Position numbers and translations under genes: made by a program | Notes under the pieces: generated by a model | What the model was told of the DNA's origin: nothing | What the model saw: only the letters and a program-made list of their open reading frames with translations | Databases searched by the model: none | Source of the DNA: Blastococcus aurantiacus | GTDB lineage: Bacteria > Actinomycetota > Actinomycetes > Mycobacteriales > Geodermatophilaceae | DNA length: 64,000 nucleotides | Direction of reading: 5' to 3' | Assembly: GCF_900102425.1 (NCBI RefSeq) | Contig: NZ_FNBT01000005.1 | Span: 366,078 to 430,077, forward strand | Part shown: one piece after another, positions 21,949 to 31,380 of the stretch | Position numbering within the stretch: position 1 is the stretch's first letter | Layout: every line of letters begins with the position of its first letter

Positions 21949-24900
21949 GTGCGCTTCCGAGTCCTCGGCCCGCTCGAGGTCAGCGGTCCGGACGGCGAGC
22001 TCCTGGACGTGGGCGGGGCGAAGCCACGGGCCCTCCTGACGCTGCTCCTGGCCGAGGCCGGCCGCGTCGTGGGCATCGACCGGATCGTGAGCACGCTGTG
22101 GGGCGAGGAGCCGCCGCCGACGGCCACCGGCACCCTGCAGGCCTACGTCTCGCACCTGCGTCGGGTCCTGGAGCCGGACCGCGCGCCGCGCGAGGCGCCG
22201 ACCGTGCTGGTCACCCGCCCGCCGGGCTACCTCGTCCGGGCCGGCGCCGCCGACCTGGACCTGCTGCGCTTCGGCGAGCTGGTCGAGGGCGGCGACCGCG
22301 CGGTGGCCGACGGCGCCCCCGAGCGAGGCGTCGCCCTGCTGGACGAGGCGCTGGCGCTGTGGCGCGGCGAGCCGCTGGTCGAGCTGGGCGACCTCCCGGC
22401 CGCCGCGAGCGACCGGCTGCGGCTGACCGAGTTGCAGGTGCGCGCCCGCGAGCGCCGCTGCGACGCCCTGCTTGCCCTGGGCCGGCCCGAGGCGGCCGTC
22501 CCCGACCTGCAGCACCTCGTCGCCGCGCACCCGCTGCGCGAGCGGCTGTGGGCCCGGCTCGTCACCGCTCTCTACGCCGCCGAGCGGCAGGCCGACGCCC
22601 TGGAAGCCTGCCGCCGGTGCACCGAGCTGCTCCGTGACGAGCTCGGCATCGACCCCGGGCCCGAGCTGCGCGACCTCGAGCAGGCCGTGCTGCTCCAGGA
22701 CCCCCGGCTGCTGGAGCGGCTCCCCCGGCCGGTGCTGCCCGCCGCGCCCGCGCCGGCACCGAGCACGTCCGTGGACGCCCTGGTGGGCCGCCGCACCGAG
22801 CTCGACCAGGTGCGCGCCGTCGCCGAGCAGGTCGCCGGGGGCCGGTCGGCGGTCGTCGTCGTCGAGGGCGAGGCAGGGATCGGCAAGACCCGGCTGACCG
22901 AGGCGGTCGCGGACGGCGCCCGCCTGCTGGGCTGGCCGGTGGCGTGGAGCCGCTGCGCCGACGACGCGGGCGCACCGGCGCTGTGGCCGTGGACCCAGGT
23001 GCTCGAGCAGCTGGGGCAGCCCGAGCTCGACCCCGCCCGCGCCACCCTGGGGGACGACGCCGACGCCGCCCGCTTCCGGCTGTTCCAGGACCTGCGCGCC
23101 CGGCTCACCGCCGCGGCGACCCGCCCGGTGCTCGTCGTCCTCGACGACCTCCAGGGCGCCGACACCACGTCGGTCGCGCTTCTCGGCCTGCTCGCCCGGC
23201 ACCTGCCGCGAGCGCCGGTGCTGCTGGTCGTCACCGCGCGCACCGTGGGGGAGGAGCTGCCCCCGGCGGTCGCCGACTGCCTGGGCCGGCTGGCCCGCGA
23301 ACCCACCGCCACCTGCCTGCGGCTGCGCGGACTGGACGCCGAGGACGTCGGCGCGCTGCTCGCCGCCCAGCTGGGCTCGCCGGGGGACCGCGCGCTGGCC
23401 GCCGCGGTGCACGACCGCACCGGCGGGAACCCGTTCTTCGTCGTCGAGCTGTCCCGCTGGATGATCGGCGCCCACGACCGGCACCTGGACGACGTCCCGG
23501 TGCCCCCGTCGGTCGGGGAGGTGCTGCGCACCCGGCTGGACAGACTGCCCGAGGGCACCCGCGAGGTGCTCGAGCTGGCCGCCGTCGCCGGCCGGGAGGT
23601 GTCGCTGGACCTGCTCGAGGCGGCCGGCACCTCGGCGGAGGAGGTGCTGACCGCGATGGACTCCGCCGTCGCCGTCGGCCTGGTCGTCGAGGCGGCCAGG
23701 CCGTGGAGCTGGCGGTTCTCCCACGCGCTCGTGCAGGAGGTGCTGGCCGGCGACCTGTCCGCGGTGCGCCGGGCACGGTTGCACGCCCGGATCGGCGAGG
23801 CGCTGGAACGCCGGATCGCCGGCTCCACCGACGACCGGCTGGTCGAGCGGCTCACCCACCACTTCGTCGCCGCGCTGCCGGTGGTCGGGCCCGGACCAGC
23901 GCTGCTGTACCTGGCGGCGGCCGCGCGGGCCGCCCGGGCGCGCCTGGCGCACGGGGAGGCCGCGGCGCACGGCCGGCAGGCGCTGGCGCTGCTCGATCCG
24001 CTGGCGCCCGACGCCGCCCGCACCCGGCACGACCTGCTCACCGCCCTGGGCAACGACCTGCTGCGCAGCGGGCAGCTGACCGAGGCGCGCGGCGTCGTGG
24101 CCGAGGCGATCGGGCTGGCCCGCCAGCTGGACGACCGGGAGTGCCTGGCCGAGTCCGCGGCGGTCTGGGGCAGCGTGACGCTGTGGAACTGGCGCCCGCA
24201 CGGCGTGGTCGACGCCGACATGGTGGGCGTCCTGGAAGACCTGCTCTCCGGGCGCGGGGACGACGACGACCCGACCACCGCCCGCCTGCTCGGCACCCTG
24301 GGCGTGGAGCTGGCCTTCGGGCCCGACGACCGGGGGGTGCAGGCCGCCCAGCGCGCGGTGGAGATGGCCCGCCGGATCGGTGACCCGGAACTCCTGGGCC
24401 GCACGCTGAACAACTTCTGCCTGGCGGTGTGGGGGCGGCCGGGTGCGGCGGAGCAGCGGCTGGCCGCCACCGACGAGGCGCTGGCCCTGGCCGGGCGGGG
24501 ACTACCGCGGCGCACCGAGTTCATGGCGCACCTGCACCGGGCGGCGATCCGGCTGCACCTGGGCGACCTGGCCGGCTTCGAGGCCGACCACGACCATGCG
24601 CGACGGTTGGCGGTCTCGCTGAGCGGCCCGGAGGTGCGCCCGCACGTGCTCTGGCAGGCGGGCGGCCTGGCCTGGCTGCGGGGCAACGCCGCCCGCGCGG
24701 AGGAGCTGACCACCGAGGCCTACGAGCTGTTCCGGCAGGTGACCCCGCACGCGCGGCACGCGTACGCGGCACACCAGTTCACCCTGCGGCGGGCCGACCA
24801 CCGCGAGGCCGCCGCGCTCCCGCTGCTGGTCGAGACCGGCGACGAGGGCAACCCGCTGCTGCAGGAGATGGCCGTGCTGGCCGCGGCCGAGTCCGGCGAC

Positions 24901-25260
24901 GTCGCCGAGGCCCGGCGGCTGCGCGCCCGCTGGGGACGGACGCTGGTGCGCGACTGGGCCAGCGACGTCGCCCTCTACCTGCAGGCCGAGAGCTCGCTGT
25001 GGCTGGGCGACGAGGCGGACTGGGCCTGGGCGGCGGAGTCGCTGCTGCCCTACCGCGGCCGGCAGGCCGTGCTCGGGACGCCGTCGCTCAGCCTCGGCGC
25101 CTACGACGAGCTGCTGGGCCGGATCGCCGAGCGCCGCGGGGATCCCGACGGCGCCCGGCGCTGGTGGGCCGACGCGCGCGGGCAGGGCGTGCTGATCGGC
25201 TCTCCGCACCAGGTGGCCCTGGCCGAGTCGCACCTCGCCCGCGTGCCCGCGCCGGTCTAG
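21949..25260 (+). CDS. SARP/BTAD regulator with AAA ATPase and TPR region
   Basis: 1103 residues, an AfsR-like large regulator. An OmpR-type DNA-binding domain (1-90, starting VRFRVLGPLEV) and the BTAD domain (about 95-245, ending RCTELLRDELGIDPGPELR) are followed by an ATPase module with Walker A GEAGIGKT (about 306-313) and Walker B VLVVLDDLQGAD. The rest is helical TPR-like repeats to the C-terminus, and no LuxR helix-turn-helix is seen. Such proteins switch on secondary metabolism or stress genes on ATP-dependent signalling. The neighbouring oxidase is the nearest candidate target. Confidence 0.92.
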   Translation: MRFRVLGPLEVSGPDGELLDVGGAKPRALLTLLLAEAGRVVGIDRIVSTLWGEEPPPTATGTLQAYVSHLRRVLEPDRAPREAPTVLVTRPPGYLVRAGAADLDLLRFGELVEGGDRAVADGAPERGVALLDEALALWRGEPLVELGDLPAAASDRLRLTELQVRARERRCDALLALGRPEAAVPDLQHLVAAHPLRERLWARLVTALYAAERQADALEACRRCTELLRDELGIDPGPELRDLEQAVLLQDPRLLERLPRPVLPAAPAPAPSTSVDALVGRRTELDQVRAVAEQVAGGRSAVVVVEGEAGIGKTRLTEAVADGARLLGWPVAWSRCADDAGAPALWPWTQVLEQLGQPELDPARATLGDDADAARFRLFQDLRARLTAAATRPVLVVLDDLQGADTTSVALLGLLARHLPRAPVLLVVTARTVGEELPPAVADCLGRLAREPTATCLRLRGLDAEDVGALLAAQLGSPGDRALAAAVHDRTGGNPFFVVELSRWMIGAHDRHLDDVPVPPSVGEVLRTRLDRLPEGTREVLELAAVAGREVSLDLLEAAGTSAEEVLTAMDSAVAVGLVVEAARPWSWRFSHALVQEVLAGDLSAVRRARLHARIGEALERRIAGSTDDRLVERLTHHFVAALPVVGPGPALLYLAAAARAARARLAHGEAAAHGRQALALLDPLAPDAARTRHDLLTALGNDLLRSGQLTEARGVVAEAIGLARQLDDRECLAESAAVWGSVTLWNWRPHGVVDADMVGVLEDLLSGRGDDDDPTTARLLGTLGVELAFGPDDRGVQAAQRAVEMARRIGDPELLGRTLNNFCLAVWGRPGAAEQRLAATDEALALAGRGLPRRTEFMAHLHRAAIRLHLGDLAGFEADHDHARRLAVSLSGPEVRPHVLWQAGGLAWLRGNAARAEELTTEAYELFRQVTPHARHAYAAHQFTLRRADHREAAALPLLVETGDEGNPLLQEMAVLAAAESGDVAEARRLRARWGRTLVRDWASDVALYLQAESSLWLGDEADWAWAAESLLPYRGRQAVLGTPSLSLGAYDELLGRIAERRGDPDGARRWWADARGQGVLIGSPHQVALAESHLARVPAPV

Positions 25261-25390
25261 GCGGCGCGGGCGACGCCGGATCCGCACGCCGGGGTGGGAC
25301 CATGATCGTGATGCGCCCTCCATCCGCCGCCCAGCAGCCGCCCGTGCACGGTGCGGCGGCTGCCGGCGGCCCGGCTGAGCGGCTCCGGCC

Positions 25391-26893
25391 GTGACCCCGG
25401 ACGAGCCGCGCCGCCTACCACCCCACCTGGACCCCCGCCGTGCGCCGGCCCCCCGGGAGCCGCGGAGGCCCACCGGCGGGCCGCCGCGGCGGCCCGCGGA
25501 GGGGACGGCGCGGGCGACGACGGTGGCGCGCTCGGCCGCGGCGGTGCTCAGCGGGCTCCTGCTGCTGGGCAGCGGGTGGGGGTGGCACCTGGTCCGGGTC
25601 GCCGACGCCAGCATGCAGCGCACCGACGCCATCCCCTCCTCGGGCAACGAGGACGCCGCCGGCGACGCCGGCGAGGCGATGACCCTGCTGCTGGTCGGGA
25701 TGGACGTCCGCACGGGGCTCACCCCCGAGCAGAAGGCGGAATTCAGCACCGGCGATGCCGATGGGGTGCTGAACACCGACTCGATGATGCTGGCCCACGT
25801 CCCGGCCGACGGGTCAGCGGCGTCGTTCGTCTCCCTGCCACGCGACACCTACGTCGAGATCCCGGGGTTCGGGGAGGGCCGGCTCAACTCCGCCTACGCC
25901 CGCGGCTTCGCCGAGGCCGAGGGCAGCGACGCGGAGCGGCGGGCCGCAGGCGCGCAACGGCTCGTCCAGACCGTCAGCGGGTTCACCGGTCTGCAGATCG
26001 ACCACTTCGCCGAGATCGACCTGCTCGGCTTCATCAACCTCAGCACGATCGTCGGCGGGGTCGAGGTCAACCTCTGCCGGGCCACCAGCGACCCCCTCTC
26101 CGGCGCCGACTTCCCCGCCGGCGTGCAGACGATCGGCGGCGAGGACGCGCTGAAGTTCGTCCGCCAGCGGCACGGGCTGCCGGGGGGCGATCTGAACCGG
26201 GTGGTGCGCCAGCAGGTCTACATCGCCGGGATGCTGCGCAACATGCTCTCCACCGACACGTTGCTCGACCTCGGCAAGCAGCGCGACATCGTCGAGCAGA
26301 TCGGCAGCAGCATGACGCTGGACCGGGGGCTCGACGTCTTCGACCTGGCCGCGCAGCTGCAGGGCGTCCAACCCGGGGACATCACCTTCCAGACCATCCC
26401 CGGCCTGACGCCGACGCGCATCGACGGCGCCGACGTCCTGGAGCCGCCGGCCGCGGAGGAGGTGCGGAGCTTCTTCTCCACGCTGGAAGCGGAGCCCGCC
26501 GAGGAGCCCGCCGCGCCGGAGGAGCCGGACGGCTCGGTCGACCCGGGCTCGGTCACCGTGCAGGTGCTCAACGGCTCCGGCGTCTCCGGCGCCGCCTCGA
26601 CCGCGGCTGCCGCGCTCACCGACGCCGGCTTCGGTGCGGAGGCGGGCAACGCCGGGCCCACCGACACGACGACGGTCAGCCACCGCACCGGGGACGAGGC
26701 CGCGGCCGCGCTGGTCGCCGCCCAGGTGCCGGGTGCTGCGGTGACCGTCGACGACGAGCTGCCGGAGGGCACCGTCGCGCTGGTGATCGGCAGCGACTTC
26801 ACCGCCATCGGGCAGGCCGTCGCGGCACCGGCCCCCAGCGGGGACGAGGGCCCGCCGGCGCGCACGGCCGACGACGCCAGCTGCATCAACTAG
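25391..26893 (+). CDS. LytR-CpsA-Psr (LCP) family protein with LytR_C domain
   Basis: 500 residues. A Pro/Arg-rich cytosolic N-terminus, one membrane anchor (about residues 48-68), an extracellular LCP domain (about 95-345) and a C-terminal LytR_C domain (about 385-475, VTVQVLNGSGVSG). LCP enzymes attach polymers such as arabinogalactan or teichoic acid to peptidoglycan. Conserved residues include Asp in NTDSMMLAHV, Arg in SLPRDTYVEIPG and Arg in LNRVVRQQVY. The GTG start lacks a clear ribosome site. The 130 nt before it hold nothing recognisable. Confidence 0.93.
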   Translation: MTPDEPRRLPPHLDPRRAPAPREPRRPTGGPPRRPAEGTARATTVARSAAAVLSGLLLLGSGWGWHLVRVADASMQRTDAIPSSGNEDAAGDAGEAMTLLLVGMDVRTGLTPEQKAEFSTGDADGVLNTDSMMLAHVPADGSAASFVSLPRDTYVEIPGFGEGRLNSAYARGFAEAEGSDAERRAAGAQRLVQTVSGFTGLQIDHFAEIDLLGFINLSTIVGGVEVNLCRATSDPLSGADFPAGVQTIGGEDALKFVRQRHGLPGGDLNRVVRQQVYIAGMLRNMLSTDTLLDLGKQRDIVEQIGSSMTLDRGLDVFDLAAQLQGVQPGDITFQTIPGLTPTRIDGADVLEPPAAEEVRSFFSTLEAEPAEEPAAPEEPDGSVDPGSVTVQVLNGSGVSGAASTAAAALTDAGFGAEAGNAGPTDTTTVSHRTGDEAAAALVAAQVPGAAVTVDDELPEGTVALVIGSDFTAIGQAVAAPAPSGDEGPPARTADDASCIN

Positions 26894-26917
26894 CCCTTCG
26901 CAGCCTGCCCGACCGGC

Positions 26918-26975
26918 GGCCCCCCTGCAGGGCCCCGCCGCGAGCGTGCGAGCGGTGGGGGGCAGGGGGGTCCTT
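26918..26975. repeat. R2 hairpin element, copy 2 (inverted)
   Basis: Read on the minus strand it starts AAGGACCCCCCTGCC. The outer stem is CCCCCCTGC with GCAGGGGGG, a compensated change from the CCCCGCTGC/GCAGCGGGG of copy 3. The loop TCGCACGCTC is kept. It ends 2 nt from the SDR stop and 24 nt from the LCP stop, between convergent genes. Confidence 0.8.
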
Positions 26976-26977
26976 CG

Positions 26978-27739
26978 TCAGGTGGCGATGCCGCCGTCCA
27001 CCGGGATGATCGTGCCGGTCAGGTACGAGCCGGCTCGCGAGCTCAGGAACACGGCGATACCGGCCATGTCGTCGGGGCGACCGATGCGTCCGAGCGGCAC
27101 CCGCTTGGTCATCTCGTCTCCGGCAGCGGCCAGCGTGGCGGCCATCATCTTCGACTCGAACGGCCCCGGGGCGACGGCGTTCACCGTGATCCGGCGCGGC
27201 GCGAGCTCCTTGGACAGGTTGCGGGTGAGCTGGTGCACCGCGGCCTTGGACGTCGAGTACGAGTACGTGCGTGCCGCGGAGGGCTGCAGGCCCGCGATGC
27301 TGCCGATGTTGATGACCCGCGCCGGATCCTCGTGCGACGCGGCCTTCTCCAGCAGCGGCAGGAACGCGCGGGTGACGAAGAACGGCGCCTTCAGGTTCAG
27401 GTCGAGCACCTTGTCCCAGGCCGACTCGGGGAACTTCTCCAGGTCCTCGCCCCACGTGGCGCCGGCGTTGTTGACCAGGATGTGCACCTGCTCCTCGCGC
27501 TTGCCGACCTCCTCGGCCAGCCGGATGCACTCGGCCTCCTTGGAGACGTCGGCCGGGATGGACACGACCGTGCCGAACTCCGACAGCTCGGCGACGGCGG
27601 CGTCCCCGGCGTCGGCCTTGCGGGAACTGATGTAGACGCGGGCGCCGGCCTGGAGCAGGCCACGGGCGATCATCATGCCGATGCCGCGGGTGCCCCCGGT
27701 CACCACGGCCACCTTGCCGGTCAGGTCGAACAGGTCCAC
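26978..27739 (-). CDS. SDR family oxidoreductase
   Basis: 253 residues, classical short-chain dehydrogenase. The cofactor motif TGGTRGIG is at about residues 15-22, SSRK fits NADP preference, NNAG is at about 92, the catalytic Ser is in NIGSIAG and the YSTSK segment holds the catalytic Tyr and Lys. It ends with [12 protein letters not shown], typical of family members. The GTG at 27739 has a strong GGAGG ribosome site 6 nt away. Substrate unknown; acetoacetyl-CoA or other 3-oxoacyl reductases are closest in style. Confidence 0.92.
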   Translation of the reverse strand: MDLFDLTGKVAVVTGGTRGIGMMIARGLLQAGARVYISSRKADAGDAAVAELSEFGTVVSIPADVSKEAECIRLAEEVGKREEQVHILVNNAGATWGEDLEKFPESAWDKVLDLNLKAPFFVTRAFLPLLEKAASHEDPARVINIGSIAGLQPSAARTYSYSTSKAAVHQLTRNLSKELAPRRITVNAVAPGPFESKMMAATLAAAGDEMTKRVPLGRIGRPDDMAGIAVFLSSRAGSYLTGTIIPVDGGIAT

Positions 27740-27856
27740 GCCGCACCTCCGTCGTCGGGCACCCGGCTGCGCTGCCGGCCCGTACCGCACCCTAGCCACG
27801 CCGCCCGGAGCCCTCCCGCGAGCGCCCGCGCCAGGACGCTGTGCCAGCCTCGGCGC

Positions 27857-29080
27857 ATGACCCCGTCCCCGGCCATGGGCGCGACCAGCGAGGTGGGCGC
27901 GCTGCAGACGGTGCTGCTGCACCGGCCCGGCAACGAGCTGCGGCGGCTGACCCCGCGCAACAACGACCAGCTGCTCTTCGACGGCGTCCCCTGGGTGGAC
28001 CGCGCACAGGAGGAGCACGACGCCTTCGCCGAGGCGCTCTCCGCCCGCGGCGTCGAGGTGCTCTACCTCGACCGGATGCTGGCCGAGATCCTGTCCTTCC
28101 CGTCGGCGCGCGCCGAGCTGATCGGGGCCGCCGTCGACGACCCGCGGCTGGGCGCGAGCCTGCAGCGCGCCGCCACCCGCCACCTGGCCTGGCTCGCGCC
28201 CGAGGACCTGGCCGCCACCCTCATCGCCGGGCTGGCCCACGACGAGCTGCGCGGCGGCCGCGGGCTGGCCTACGAGGTGATGGACCGCTCGGACTTCGTC
28301 GTCCCGCCGCTGCCGAACCTGCTGTTCACCCGCGACTCCTCGGTCTGGATCGGCGACGAGGTCGCGGTGACCTCGCTGGCCATGCCCGCCCGGCACCGCG
28401 AGAGCACGATCACCGCGGCCGTCTACACCCACCACCCGCGCTTCGCCGGGGTGGAGCAGCTCTACGGCGCCGGCCTGGAGCACCTCGAGGGCGGCGACGT
28501 CCTGCTGCTGGCACCGGGCGTGCTCGCCGTCGGCGTCGGGGAGCGGACGACGCCCGGCGGCGCCGAGCGGCTCGCGCGGCGGCTGTTCGCCCGCGGACTG
28601 GCGCACACGGTCCTCGTCGTCCCCATCGCCCAGCAGCGGGCCACGATGCACCTGGACACCATCGCCACGATGGTCGACGTCGACGCACTGGTCATGTACC
28701 CCGCGGTGGCCGACTCGCTGCAGGCCTGGACGGTGACCGCCCCCGACGGCGTGGCCGACGACGCTGACCCGGTCGAGCTGTCCGTGGCCGGGCCGCGCCC
28801 GTTCGTCGAGGCGGCCGCGGCGGCCATGGGCATCGACCGGCTGCGGGTGATCGACACCGGCCTGGACCCGGTCACCGCCGAGCGCGAGCAGTGGGACGAC
28901 GGCAACAACACCCTCGCCCTCGCGCCCCGGCTGACCGTCGCCTACGAGCGGAACACCGTCACCAACGCCGCGCTCGAGGCCGCCGGCATCGAGGTGGTCC
29001 GGATCGCGGGCTCGGAGCTGGGCAGCGGACGCGGCGGCCCGCGCTGCATGTCCTGCCCCGTCGCCCGCGCCGACCTCTGA
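27857..29080 (+). CDS. arcA: Arginine deiminase
   Basis: 407 residues, the usual length. Converts arginine to citrulline and ammonia. Visible family motifs: [20 protein letters not shown], the catalytic His in [13 protein letters not shown], and the nucleophilic Cys397 in GGPRCMSCP near the C-terminus. No ornithine carbamoyltransferase, carbamate kinase or antiporter is adjacent, so it is not in a standard arc operon. Its role here may be arginine catabolism or acid protection. The ATG at 27857 has no clear ribosome site; CAGCCT ends 6 nt upstream. Confidence 0.95.
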   Translation: MTPSPAMGATSEVGALQTVLLHRPGNELRRLTPRNNDQLLFDGVPWVDRAQEEHDAFAEALSARGVEVLYLDRMLAEILSFPSARAELIGAAVDDPRLGASLQRAATRHLAWLAPEDLAATLIAGLAHDELRGGRGLAYEVMDRSDFVVPPLPNLLFTRDSSVWIGDEVAVTSLAMPARHRESTITAAVYTHHPRFAGVEQLYGAGLEHLEGGDVLLLAPGVLAVGVGERTTPGGAERLARRLFARGLAHTVLVVPIAQQRATMHLDTIATMVDVDALVMYPAVADSLQAWTVTAPDGVADDADPVELSVAGPRPFVEAAAAAMGIDRLRVIDTGLDPVTAEREQWDDGNNTLALAPRLTVAYERNTVTNAALEAAGIEVVRIAGSELGSGRGGPRCMSCPVARADL

Positions 29081-29138
29081 AAGGACCCCGCTGCCTCCCA
29101 CCGCTCGCACGCCCGCGGTGGGCCCCTGCAGCGGGGCC
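29081..29138. repeat. R2 hairpin element, copy 3
   Basis: Begins right after the arcA stop codon. The outer stem CCCCGCTGC/GCAGCGGGG and the inner stem CCCACCGC/GCGGTGGG are both perfect, and the loop is TCGCACGCCC. It ends 2 nt before the stop of the convergent SEC-C gene. The best-formed copy. Confidence 0.85.
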
Positions 29139-29140
29139 GG

Positions 29141-30073
29141 TCAGCGGATGGTGATCTGGCGGGAGAGCAGGCCGGCGCGGGCGCGGCGCTCGTCGGCGTC
29201 GAGCGGGTCGGTCACCGTCAAGGCCTGCTCGAGGCGGGCCTGCCACTGGGTGGCCGGCTCGGTCCAGTCCTCGGCGGGGGTGTCGGCGGGGAGGTCCCAC
29301 ACGGGGACGACGAGGCCGTGCGCCCGGAACGCCCCGGCGTAGCGGGTGCCCTCGCCCAGCAGCATCGGCTCGCCCGCGGCCCGCAGCCGGGCCAGTGCGT
29401 CGAGCAGCTTCTCCTCGGGCTCGGGCCGCACCCAGCGCAGGTGGGACCGCTCGGCGCCCGGACGCACCCAGTACGCCGCCTCCAGGCCGGCCAGCCGCAC
29501 GGTCGGGAGGATCGCCTCGTTGGCGTGCTCGAGGCCGGCCTTCGCCGCCGCGTTGGGCTCGGTGCCCTCCAGCCAGAAGCCGAAGTCGTCGTGCACGGTG
29601 ACCTCGAACGGCGCCGTCGTGTCCAGCAGCTCCTGCAGCCGGGGACCGGCCGAGCCCGCGCCACCGATGGGGCCCGGGTCGACCGGGGCTCCGGCCGGCG
29701 CCTCGAGCGCGGCCGCCAGCGCGGTGCCGAGGTCGCGGCTCACGTCGTCCGAGGAGCTCTGCAGCTGGACGCCGAGCATGATCTCGCCGTTGGCCCGGAC
29801 CAGGGCGGGGGACCCGCCGGGGAGCACGCTGGCCAGGGTCACCTCGCGGCCGTCCTTCGTCCGCAGCGTCGCCGTCGCCGCCGGGACGAGCTCGCGCAGC
29901 GCGACCCAGTCGGCCTCGCCGGGCAGCCCCTCGAAGGAGCGGATGACCGGGGGCGCGTAACCCGAGCCGTGGCAGTGCTTGTAGCGGCGGCCGGAGCCAC
30001 ACGGGCACGGCGCCTTGGGGTTGATGCCCTCCGACTCGGCGGCGGGGGCGGAGGAGCGCTTGCGGGAAGCCAT
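29141..30073 (-). CDS. DUF5926 family protein with SEC-C zinc motif
   Basis: 310 residues. The N-terminal SEC-C metal-binding motif is CPCGSGRRYKHCHG (about residues 23-36), the zinc ligand set also found at the end of SecA. The rest is the actinobacterial DUF5926 region, of unknown function. The ATG at 30073 lies 7 nt after a TACGCT promoter, so it is probably leaderless. It shares a back-to-back promoter with the P450 gene. Confidence 0.87.
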   Translation of the reverse strand: MASRKRSSAPAAESEGINPKAPCPCGSGRRYKHCHGSGYAPPVIRSFEGLPGEADWVALRELVPAATATLRTKDGREVTLASVLPGGSPALVRANGEIMLGVQLQSSSDDVSRDLGTALAAALEAPAGAPVDPGPIGGAGSAGPRLQELLDTTAPFEVTVHDDFGFWLEGTEPNAAAKAGLEHANEAILPTVRLAGLEAAYWVRPGAERSHLRWVRPEPEEKLLDALARLRAAGEPMLLGEGTRYAGAFRAHGLVVPVWDLPADTPAEDWTEPATQWQARLEQALTVTDPLDADERRARAGLLSRQITIR

Positions 30074-30080
30074 GCGGGCC

Positions 30081-30105
30081 AGCGTATGTGGCTCCTGCAT
30101 ACGCT
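30081..30105. promoter_or_regulatory. Back-to-back leaderless promoters
   Basis: Perfect inverted repeat AGCGTATG (30081-30088) and CATACGCT (30098-30105), 9 nt apart. Each arm contains TACGCT in one orientation, and each hexamer ends exactly 7 nt before a start codon: ATG at 30073 to the left, GTG at 30113 to the right. The symmetry is therefore explained by two -10 elements, although a regulator could also use it. Confidence 0.65.
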
Positions 30106-30112
30106 CGTCGCC

Positions 30113-31321
30113 GTGACCCTGGCCGCCCCCGTACCGCTCGACCTCACCGACCCCGCCGTCGTCGCCGACCCCTACCCCGCGTTCGCCCGGGCGCGGGCCG
30201 AGGCGCCGGTGCAGTGGCACGAGGACATGGGCCTGTGGCTGGCGTTCACGCACGCAGAGTCCAACGCCGTGCTGCGCGACCGGCGGCTGGGCCGGATCTG
30301 GTCGGACAAGGCACCCGCGGAGCGGTTCGAGAGCTTCAACCTGATCCACCGCAACGCCATCCTCGAGATGGAGCCGCCCGAGCACACCCGGCTGCGGCGG
30401 CTGATCAGCTCCGCGTTCGCCCGCGGGCACGTCGAGCGGCTGCGCCCGTGGGTCGAGGACCTGGCGCGGACGCTGGTCGACGAGCTGGTCGAGCGCTCGG
30501 GGGGCTCGGAGCCGGTCGACCTGCTGTCGGGCATGGCCGAGCAGCTGCCGGTCGCCGTCATCGCCGAGCTGCTGGGCGTCCCCCAGGTCGACCGACCGCT
30601 GCTGCGCCCGTGGTCCAACGCGATCGTGAAGATGTACGAGTACGGGCGGACGGCGGAGACCGAGGCGTCCGCCGAGCGCGCGGCCGAGGAGTTCGTCGCC
30701 TACCTGCGCGGGCTGGCCGCCGAGCGGCGCACGAACCCCGGCGAGGACCTGGTCAGCCACCTGGTGAGCCTGCGCGACGCCGACGACCGGCTCACCGAGG
30801 ACGAGCTGGTCACCACCTGCATCCTGCTGCTCAACGCCGGCCACGAGGCGACGGTGAACGTGAGCGGCAACGGCACGCTCGCCCTGCTGCAGCACCCCGA
30901 CCAGCTGGCGCGGCTGCGCGCGGACCGCGCGCTCCTGCCGACGGCGATCGAGGAGTTCATGCGCTACGACTCCCCGCTGCAGCTGTTCGAGCGCACCGCC
31001 ACCGAGGACGTCGAGATCGGCGGGATCACCGTCGAGCGGGGCCAGAAGATCGCCGCCCTCCTGGGTGCGGCCAACCGCGACCCCGCCGTGTTCGCCGAGC
31101 CGGACACCTTCGACGTCGGCCGGACGGACAACGGGCACATCACCTTCGGCGCCGGCATCCACTTCTGCATCGGGGCGCCGCTGGCCCGCGTCGAGCTGCA
31201 GGCCACGTTCGGCGCCCTGCTGGACCGGACGACGACGGTCGAGCTCGGTGGTGACCCGGTGCGCCGTCCCGAATTCGTAATCCGCGGCCTGCGGACCCTT
31301 CCCGTCGTCCTCGGCAGATGA
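30113..31321 (+). CDS. Cytochrome P450
   Basis: 402 residues, soluble bacterial class. The I-helix oxygen-activation motif is LLLNAGHEATVN, the ExxR helix has EEFMRYDSP, and the heme loop FGAGIHFCIGAPLARVE carries the axial Cys352. It needs a ferredoxin and reductase, and none is adjacent. Substrate unknown. The GTG at 30113 lies 7 nt after TACGCT. An in-frame ATG at 30086 is less likely because it falls inside the promoter palindrome. Confidence 0.93.
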   Translation: MTLAAPVPLDLTDPAVVADPYPAFARARAEAPVQWHEDMGLWLAFTHAESNAVLRDRRLGRIWSDKAPAERFESFNLIHRNAILEMEPPEHTRLRRLISSAFARGHVERLRPWVEDLARTLVDELVERSGGSEPVDLLSGMAEQLPVAVIAELLGVPQVDRPLLRPWSNAIVKMYEYGRTAETEASAERAAEEFVAYLRGLAAERRTNPGEDLVSHLVSLRDADDRLTEDELVTTCILLLNAGHEATVNVSGNGTLALLQHPDQLARLRADRALLPTAIEEFMRYDSPLQLFERTATEDVEIGGITVERGQKIAALLGAANRDPAVFAEPDTFDVGRTDNGHITFGAGIHFCIGAPLARVELQATFGALLDRTTTVELGGDPVRRPEFVIRGLRTLPVVLGR

Positions 31322-31380
31322 GGAGTGTTGTTGGAGAAGTAGCATTCAAGGAGAGCCTGCGCTGAGTCGATAGCGAGGTC

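Noticed and set aside
20419..24201. A 1260-residue minus-strand frame across the oxidase and SARP genes
   Set aside because: It spans two divergent real genes and their promoter, contains no recognisable domain and has biased composition.
30086..30113. Earlier ATG start for the P450
   Set aside because: The ATG at 30086 overlaps the promoter repeat, and GTG 30113 fits the 7-nt leaderless spacing.
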